From Acanthamoeba lenticulata (Eukaryota > Discosea > Longamoebia > Acanthamoebidae), in contig NAVB01002293.1 in the NCBI GenBank assembly GCA_002179805.1, positions 1-11,124 of the forward strand: DNA of 11,124 nucleotides, given 5' to 3'. Of this stretch, positions 1 to 8,276 are shown piece after piece; within the stretch, counting starts at the first letter, position 1, and every line of letters starts with the position of its first letter. Under the pieces are notes generated by a model that saw only the letters and a program-made list of their open reading frames with translations, was not told the DNA's origin and did not search any database. Position numbers and translations under genes: made by a program.

Positions 1-58
1 TGCTCGGGGGGAAGAAGGCCCAACACACGGCCTTGTAGTCGCGTGCGGACAAGGCAAG

Positions 59-499
59 TCAGCACTGAACAACAAGAAAGAGAAGCTTCTGGCGTCGTAC
101 GACGGTGGTGGCAACGATGATGGCGAGACCGACCAGGAAGATAATCAGCACAAGGAACATGCGGGCACCGACCGACCTGGCGCTGTCGGCCAGTGCGCCG
201 CCGAAGCGAGTCCGCAGGTCCGGTGTCGGCAGGACGCCAGCTTCACTCTGCCGAGCTCGGGCATGCCGCCGGCTCCGGCTCGATGATGATGATGATGATG
301 ATGAAGCGGAGGTCGTGCGCCGCTGCCTCAGACCGGCGTTGGACTGCTCCCCAGCGGCATAGTCGGGCGGAATGGCATCAAGATTTTCTTCTTTTGGAAA
401 ATCGGGGGATGCAAACTCGCTGGGAGCTGTCCGCTCGTCCTCTGTCTTCGTAGCTTCGCCTCCTGCCTGAGCAGAAGAAGTGTCCTTCTCCTTCTCCAT
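59..499 (-). CDS. Small protein with C-terminal membrane segment, unknown function
   Basis: I do not recognise this family. An uninterrupted frame of 146 codons starts at an ATG whose first residues are MEKEKDTSSA. Residues 1-60 are polar and acidic, rich in E, D, P and A. A run of about nine serines (near 66-74) is followed by a basic stretch (RSRRHARAR, about 75-83). One clear hydrophobic segment, about residues 114-134 (MFLVLIIFLVGLAIIVATTV), is followed by RR and only about ten more residues. That is the layout of a tail-anchored or single-pass membrane protein with most of the chain in the cytosol; this is inference. The gene is divergent from the universal stress protein gene, with 209 bp between start codons. 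The end is uncertain: a GTACGA donor follows the codons for the membrane segment, and splicing to an AG near the left edge could extend the protein out of the window. Confidence 0.45.
   Translation of the reverse strand: MEKEKDTSSAQAGGEATKTEDERTAPSEFASPDFPKEENLDAIPPDYAAGEQSNAGLRQRRTTSASSSSSSSSSRSRRHARARQSEAGVLPTPDLRTRFGGALADSARSVGARMFLVLIIFLVGLAIIVATTVVRRQKLLFLVVQC
282..304. repeat. (GAT)n/(TCA)n trinucleotide microsatellite
   Basis: Seven and two-thirds perfect GAT units on the plus strand. On the minus strand they read as TCA codons inside the small membrane protein and supply most of its serine run. Because the unit length is a codon, slippage here would change the serine count without breaking the frame. 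Confidence 0.9.
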
Positions 500-708
500 C
501 TTTCTTTTCTTTATTCTTTTTCAACCTTTTCCTGAATCGATTGGTCGCTCAAACGAAAGTTGGTCGACATATCGTCCGCCAGCCTTCCACGAGGCAGAGG
601 GCTTCCCGGCCAAGCTGCCCACCGCGACCAACAAGAACGTCCTTACCTTGGAGAGCAACAAGCCACGACTAAGACCAAGAACAAGAGGAAACACATAACC
701 ACAACGAC
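500..708. promoter_or_regulatory. Shared upstream region of a divergent gene pair
   Basis: These 209 bp separate the start codons of the minus-strand small membrane protein and the plus-strand universal stress protein, so they must hold both 5' UTRs and promoters. I see no convincing TATA box. The left part (about 484-530) is pyrimidine-rich on the plus strand and the right part (about 655-705) is purine-rich and AC-rich. The promoter role is inferred from gene orientation only. Confidence 0.5.
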
Positions 709-1541
709 ATGAGTGTACCACTGGTGATCAGCGCGGTCGACGAAGAAGACAAGAAGCAAGCGAAAGCGGAGCGCAAGGAGCACGTGGTGGCCGTCGATGG
801 CTCCGATAACAGCGAGAGGTACCCCCCATTCAAGTCCTTTCTCTACCAGCAGCGTTCCTTGGGTCTTGTTTGTTCAACATGCGCCTGTCATCTATACCAT
901 CATGCAGGGCGTTTGAGTGGGCTTGCGAGTCCCTCCCCAAGGACCACACGCTCGTGCTGGTTCACGGCGTGCACAGGCCCGAGCTCCAACACGACCCTCT
1001 CTTGGACAGAGAAGGTGTAAGCTCTCCCCCCCCCCACCTCGGCAAAGGACTCGCACTGACCCACTCCTGCTTGCGCGTGCTCCAAGACAAGTGGACAGTA
1101 AAGCAACGCCACAAGGCCTTGGAAGAGTATGAATTCATGCAGAGCGCCCGGCTCATGAAGCGCTACTCGCAGCTCTGCAAGCAGAACGAGGCACGTGTTC
1201 CTGCAAATGTCTGCATCAAGAAGAAAAGCGCTCATCCCCTTCTCCCACAGCGCAAGTGCGAGTGGATGACGGTTCCCTACCGCACGCCCTCTGAGCTCAG
1301 CGATAACATCTGCTCTGCCGCAGAGCGGGTGCGTTCCTCCCCCTCATACTCTCGAAAAGTGTTCGACTTTTGAGTCTCCACTTCCTCACCTCCACTTGCT
1401 CACCGCGGCGCGCAGAGAGGCATCTCCAACGTCATCTGCGGCTCGCGAGGCCTGGGTATGCTGGGCCGGGTTCTGTTGGGCTCGACGAGCAGCGGACTCG
1501 TCCACAACTGCCACGCCAACGTCACCGTCATCCGCGACTGA
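709..1541 (+). CDS. Universal stress protein (UspA fold), five exons
   Basis: Exons by eye: 709-818, 908-1014, 1087-1190, 1251-1328, 1416-1541, giving about 174 residues, a normal length for a single USP domain with a short N-terminal extension. The first strand and loop read HVVAVDGSDNSERAFEW (residues 25-41), with the nucleotide-contacting Asp at 30. The last exon encodes VICGSRGLGMLGRVLLGSTS, which contains the complete G-2x-G-9x-G-S motif (G142, G145, G155, S156) of ATP-binding USPs. So this is expected to bind ATP and act in the cytosol under stress; the particular role is unknown. The start ATG directly precedes MSVPLVISAV, and no better start keeps this frame. Phases agree at every junction. 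The second junction could instead use an acceptor at 1098. The third is the weak point: its best-fitting intron begins with GC. The gene ends 62 bp from the stop of the convergent oxygenase gene. The family call is secure; exon edges less so. Confidence 0.92.
1191..1250 (+). other. Candidate GC-AG intron in the USP gene
   Basis: Between the helix ending in LCKQNE and the strand RKCEWMTV, the sequence runs GAG|GCACGT ... CTCCCACAG|CGC. It is 60 nt, has a pyrimidine-rich end and contains no in-frame stop. USP domains have only a short loop here, which favours removal. The nearest GT donor, at 1195, gives a 56-nt intron and breaks the frame. A GT donor at 1209 keeps the frame but leaves a 42-nt intron. 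Retention is the other option. Confidence 0.5.
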
Positions 1542-1557
1542 GTGCAAGCAGAGAAAG

Positions 1558-1563
1558 AATAAA
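1558..1563 (+). terminator. AATAAA polyadenylation-like signal for the USP gene
   Basis: A canonical AATAAA hexamer lies 17 nt after the USP stop codon, in the 62-bp gap between two convergent genes. If used, cleavage would fall close to or inside the 3' end of the opposite-strand oxygenase gene, so the two transcripts may overlap. Use of the hexamer in this organism is inferred. Confidence 0.4.
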
Positions 1564-1603
1564 ATGACTTGTTGAAGCCTTGTCATAAACCGCTTGCGCC
1601 TTC

Positions 1604-4231
<2,628 letters not shown>

Positions 4232-4332
4232 CTTCGTTGTATTGTTTCGAAAACGAATTGAAACAAAACAGAAATATGATAATTTCTCTTCATGGAAACT
4301 TTTCTTGCCGTCTCCCCTGTCTCGGCTTCAGG
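4232..4332. promoter_or_regulatory. Bidirectional promoter region between oxygenase and Nudix genes
   Basis: Only 101 bp separate the two start codons. The middle (about 4247-4300) is AT-rich against GC-rich surroundings and includes AAACAAAACAGAAATATGAT, so both core promoters and 5' UTRs must share it. An in-frame ATG at 4276 would extend the Nudix protein by 19 residues, but the ATG at 4333 has the better context (A at -3, G at +4). Shared promoter use is inferred. Confidence 0.55.
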
Positions 4333-5888
4333 ATGGACGCAGCTGCACTATCCCTTCACGGCGTTCTCCCGGACGAACCCTCGTTTTCCTCTGTCCTCAT
4401 TTCGCTTGTCGTGCTTCGAAACGCAGAGGGCAAGTTCGCCTCGACGCACGAGCGCGATGGTTGGTACCTGCCTGCTGGCCGGTACGCTGACCGCCCTCGA
4501 GCCTTGTCGCATCTTGTTGAAGCTGCTGAAGGCAAGCTGGGTGGCGCATGTCCAGCGTTGATGCTGGGGAGGGTTTTGCGACGGGTGCTGTTCGTGAGGC
4601 GCTCGAAGAGGCTGGGGTGCCGGTGAACCTCACAGGCATCCTGAGGATCGAACACACGCCTGGAATGAGGTGCAAGCCTCTTGATGTTGTTTGCCTCTGT
4701 GCTGAGTACTCAGCAACCGGCGCCTTGCAGGAGCTCTCGCATGCGCGTCATTTACACCGCCGAGCCCGCTGACGACACCCCACTCAAAAGCGTGCCCGAC
4801 CACGAAATCATCGAAGCCCAGTGGTAGGACCTGTGTTCAATCAACAAGGCCTTGAGGCCACCAATAACTAACACGCGCCCCCACTGGCGATATCGTCCAG
4901 GCTGACGGTAGAAGGGCTCAAGAAAAAGCGACGTATTCGCGCGCATGGTACAACCTCCTTCAATTTACTCATGCCCGTGACGATGGCTGATTGACGTCTC
5001 CTGCCGCCATACAGAGGTCGTGTCCCTCTTCGAGTGGGCACAATCAGGCACCCGCGTCTTCCCAACATCCCTACTCGAGTCCGAGGTTCTCGATCTTGAT
5101 CTACGTCCACTCCGGCAGAGGCCGTTCCTCGCTCACACCAAACACGTGTGTGCCTGCAGGACTGCGCTAAGGTTGATCACACGAAGGTGCAGGTACAGCT
5201 CGTGGCAGCCGTTGAGGCGGTGGTCGTTGATGAGAATGGTACAAGCGTGTCGACGCTATGCATTCTGGAAGATGCAAGTCGTAACCTTGAATGATGTGCA
5301 ACTGCGCAGGCCGTTATCTGGCAATGAAGAAGGAGGCCGGGAAATGGGGCCTCCCATCGGCCACGCTTACACGACCACGTCAGTTCAAGCTGGCAGCGGC
5401 TGAGCTCATCAGTTGCGTTCACCTTAATGGCTTTTCGAAACTTCTCTATCATCCCTTGCTCGCGCTGATGATCATCCTTCGTGATGTGTGCAGACGGCAC
5501 CATGTTGCAGCCCGAAGGCGTGCTCAAAGTCTACTACTTTGCTCCCGGCTCGCCGCGCAACCCCAACCCGACAGGCTTCATCAAGGTACCGAACGTCCGG
5601 ACGCTCCTTCACCAGACACTCACACCTGTTCTCGCAATCGCCACGTGCATGCAGGTCGTCTTCTTGGCCACGATTGCCGAGAAGGACAGAAACGAGTTCG
5701 ATCCGTCGGCCCACAATGGCCAGTGGTTGACGGCGCAGGAGTGGGATGAGCTGCTGCGCAGCAGGGCCGCCGAGCTCGAGAACGAAAACGCGGCCCACCT
5801 CGTTGCCCTCGCCCACAACACACCGCGCGATCAGGTGGCTCCCGTGGAGGTCATCGCCATGGAAGTGGAGAAACTGCAAGTGCTATGA
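4333..5888 (+). CDS. NUDT18-like Nudix hydrolase with a second, degenerate Nudix domain
   Basis: Exons by eye: 4333-4481, 4556-4669, 4731-4823, 4901-4947, 5015-5085, 5160-5238, 5310-5411, 5494-5585, 5655-5888; about 326 residues, close to human NUDT18 (323). The first domain reads GWYLPAGRVDAGE and then AVREALEEAGV, a complete GX5EX7REUXEEXGU box (G49, E55, R63, E64, E67, E68, G70), so metal-dependent hydrolysis of a nucleoside diphosphate-linked substrate is expected; NUDT18 acts on 8-oxo-dGDP and similar oxidised nucleotides. From residue 159 a second domain begins (VQLVAAVEAVVVDENG, then GKWGLPSATLT, EGVLKVYYF, VVFLATI, QWLTAQEWDEL). It has Nudix-like order but no glutamate box. The exon ending at 5411 uses a weak donor (GTTGCG); a GTCAGT donor at 5381 is the alternative and would shorten the domain by ten residues. 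Exact substrate is not shown. The C-terminal 40 residues are helical and charged. Confidence 0.85.
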
Positions 5889-6049
5889 GATGGTCACGTG
5901 CGCGATGGTGGTGTTGTGAAAGTGAGGATAAAGCAAGAAAGAAAAAATGTTGTTGGCCGCAACGCCGCGTTACGTGAACGGAGAGAGAACAACGCCAGGC
6001 ACAGACACAGGGCGCAGATACAGTCATCTTGTTTGAAATTCAAAAAAAG
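5889..6049 (+). promoter_or_regulatory. Spacer between tandem Nudix and exonuclease genes
   Basis: These 161 bp hold the 3' end of the Nudix transcript and the promoter and 5' UTR of the exonuclease gene. A palindromic CACGTG (E-box/G-box type hexamer) lies at 5895-5900. An A-rich run (about 5935-5947) follows a GATAAAGC sequence that could serve as a weak polyadenylation signal. I see no open frame or RNA gene here. Confidence 0.4.
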
Positions 6050-8148
6050 ATGGAGGCACCACGAGTGACGAAGCTCCAGTTCTCAGGAAAGATCATCCAC
6101 ATTACACAACAGTCGGAGGCGAACGAAGCAATCAGGTTGTTGCGTAAGGACGCTACGCGGTCAGACGTCGTGGAAGATGCCTACAAAGCTTATGTCGGGT
6201 TCGACATGGAGTGGCAACCTGAGCAAGCATCAGGGCAGGTCAGCCCGATCGCTCTCATCCAGGTGGCCAGTGAGCGCATTTGCCTTATTTTCTACATGTT
6301 GAAGCTGCGCACCATGCCCAAGGCTCTCAAAGATCTTTTCCTTGATGAATGGGTCTTGAAGGTACACCTTCTTCCTGCTTGTGCGTGCAATTTGACCAAA
6401 CTTCAAGAGGAGTCCTTGATTAACAACAATCCGGGTTGTCCGGCGTGTAGGTGGGCTGCCACGTAGGACAGGATCTCAAGAAGTTGAAATCGCAGTACTT
6501 CATCACGCCAAAGGGCATCCTCGACGTCGCGAGGATGGCGCGCCACCTCCACTTCAAGCGGCTTGGCCTTCATGCGCTCGTGCTGGAGCTTCTCGGGCAC
6601 CACCTTCCGAAGGGCAAGGCCCGCAGCGATCTGGGCAGCCGAGAGCTCCGGCCCGACCAGCTCACGTGCGTCACCACCGACCCCTACGCCACGCTGCTCG
6701 TCTACAACGAGCTCGAGGCCATCGAAGACGAGGAAGGCGTCGAGCCCTACTGGTCCATCCTACTGGGCGAGGAAGCCGCCGCGGTTAAACAGCAGCAGCA
6801 GCAGCAACAACAGCCTCAGGTAAAGCCGCAGGCTCAGGCGCAGGCCCAACAACAGGCACAGCCACAGAACATGTCGCCTCGGCAGGATCAGCAGCAGCAA
6901 CAGCACCAAAAGCAACAGCAGAATTACCAGGCGCGTATCGAGGAATTGGAGGGGCTAGTGGCGGCGCTGGCGCGCCCTCATGCCGATATGCTCGCGCGGC
7001 TGACGGCGATTGAGAACGAGAGCCGCCTCGTTCGGGCCACGTTCGAGCAGCGCATCGCGGTGCTCGAGGCCGAGAACCGGAGACTCGCCTACGAGCTCAC
7101 CCAGAGCGCACGTCAATTTACCCCAACAGCACCGCCGCAATCTTTTGTGCAGCCTCCCCACCTGGCCGTGCCGGTCCAGCAGCTTCAGGCCACTTTCCAC
7201 TCCCAGCAGCAGCCGCCTCTCTCGCCGCACCGCCAGCAACAGCAGCAGCCACAGCATCAGCAGCCACAGAGCAGGTCGCCTCGGCAGGATCAGCAGCAGC
7301 AGCCTCAACGCGCGGTGAAGGAAAGCCTGCCCCAGGATCAGCAGCAGCAAGGGCAACAGAGGGGCCGGAGTCAGGGAGCAAGAAGGAACAATCAACAACA
7401 ACAACGTGAGCAGCTGCCGGCGGAGCACAAGCAAGCCACCACTGCCCCTGCGACGAATCAGGGCGGCCCTGCAGAGAGGACAGTGGAGAAGCCGCGGGCC
7501 AAAGGCCGGCGCCGGGACGAGCAGCAGACCACTCGCCACAACCCGCACTACGACAACGAGTCCACGAACGCGGCCACGCCCCAGCAGCAGCAGCAGCCCC
7601 AGGAGCAGCAGCAACAGCGATCACAGGCGCGACAGGCCAAGCCGCGTTCAACGGAGGAGCAGCAGCCGCAGCAACAGCAGCAGACAGGGGCGAGGCAAGG
7701 CGACAGGCCGAGGAAGCAGCGTCCGCGCAACAACGCTGCGCCGCGGACGCAAGGTTTCGGCGAGGGTCAGGCGCCGCAGCAACCAGCTGTAGACCAACAG
7801 CAACAGCAGCAATCGGGCGGTGAGCGACAGCAACAGCCGCGACAGCAGCCAAAACAACGCCAAGAAGACGAGAAGCAGCAGCCGCAGCAACAACCTCAGC
7901 AACAGGCTCAGCAGCAACAACAGCAACAGAGGCCACAGCAGCAACAGGCCGCCGCCAAGGTGGAGCCGAGCAGCAACCCGGAGCAGTGGGCCGACATGGC
8001 GGCCGCCGAGGCGCTTCCGCAACGCGTGCCCCAGCAGAAGCGACGCGGCAAGCCCTACTCGGCGCAGCGGCGCGAGGCCAGCTCGGCACCCTCCTCGCCC
8101 AAGCCGAGCAAGCCCGCCGCTGAGCCGCCTCGCTCAGCCTCGCCGTAG
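6050..8148 (+). CDS. DEDD-family 3'-5' exonuclease (WRN/RNase D type) with long polyQ tail
   Basis: Two exons, 6050-6361 and 6451-8148, joined in phase 0 (89-nt GT-AG intron); about 669 residues. The ATG has A at -3 and G at +4. Residues 45-195 form the exonuclease fold: motif I VGFDMEW (D52, E54), motif II GCHVGQDLKKL (D112), and motif III LTCVTTDPYATLLVYNEL (D181). This family removes nucleotides from 3' ends of DNA or RNA with two metal ions. In DEDDy enzymes a tyrosine sits four residues before the last Asp (usually YAATDA); here it is C177. The conserved SNWE-type stretch before it is also altered (SDLGSRELRP). From about residue 217 the chain becomes Q-rich, with one break: a predicted coiled coil about 260-330 (ARIEELEGLVAALA, FEQRIAVLEAENRRLAYEL). 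The rest mixes Q with R, P, A and K up to the stop. Substrate (DNA or RNA) is not evident. The tail suggests self-association or condensates; this is inference. Confidence 0.85.
6790..7970 (+). repeat. CAG/CAA-rich polyglutamine-coding region
   Basis: The tail of the exonuclease gene is packed with mixed CAG and CAA codons. The first block (6790-6813) encodes eight Q in a row, and many blocks of four to seven follow, notably near 7585-7685 and 7795-7940. CAG and CAA alternate and other codons intervene, so this is a low-complexity coding region rather than a pure unstable microsatellite. The part at about 6915-7110 is not repetitive and encodes the coiled coil. Confidence 0.85.
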
Positions 8149-8276
8149 TTTTTTGTTGCTTCTTGATAGGAGAGTGTAAACCACCACGACAACGTCATCA
8201 TCAATGAACGATGAAGGTTTTGGGGAACAAGAAGCTGTTTCTTGTTGTAACTTCAAAAAAACAAAAAAGACAATTT
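8149..8276. other. Spacer between convergent genes with a small hairpin
   Basis: The 128 bp between the exonuclease and kinase stop codons include an inverted repeat at 8226-8246: AACAAGAA, a five-base loop, TTCTTGTT (8-bp perfect stem). It is followed by an A-rich run with occasional C on the plus strand (about 8252-8272), which reads as T-rich just after the kinase stop on the minus strand. The arrangement is compatible with a 3'-end element for either gene, but I find no AATAAA and assign no function. Confidence 0.35.

Noticed and set aside
480..698. Plus-strand small open frame starting MSFSFSIFLFFILF with signal-like N-terminus
   Set aside because: It overlaps the start of the minus-strand gene and the pyrimidine-rich upstream region; the hydrophobicity comes from a CTTT-rich tract, and nothing else supports it.
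870..1373. Continuous 167-codon frame through the USP gene
   Set aside because: It runs through introns that happen to lack stops and misses the first strand and the ATP motif; the five-exon model recovers both.
4752..5110. Minus-strand frames opposite the Nudix gene
   Set aside because: No recognisable domain; the plus-strand exons match Nudix in consecutive phases.
7118..8089. Long open frame on the minus strand, rich in Ala and Val (323 codons)
   Set aside because: It is the antisense of the CAG/CAA-rich exonuclease tail; repeats without stop codons on the opposite strand produce it, and it shows no domain.
8226..8246. Hairpin as a bacterial-type terminator or a small RNA gene
   Set aside because: The window is clearly eukaryotic and intron-rich, the stem is only 8 bp and AT-rich, and no RNA family is recognisable.
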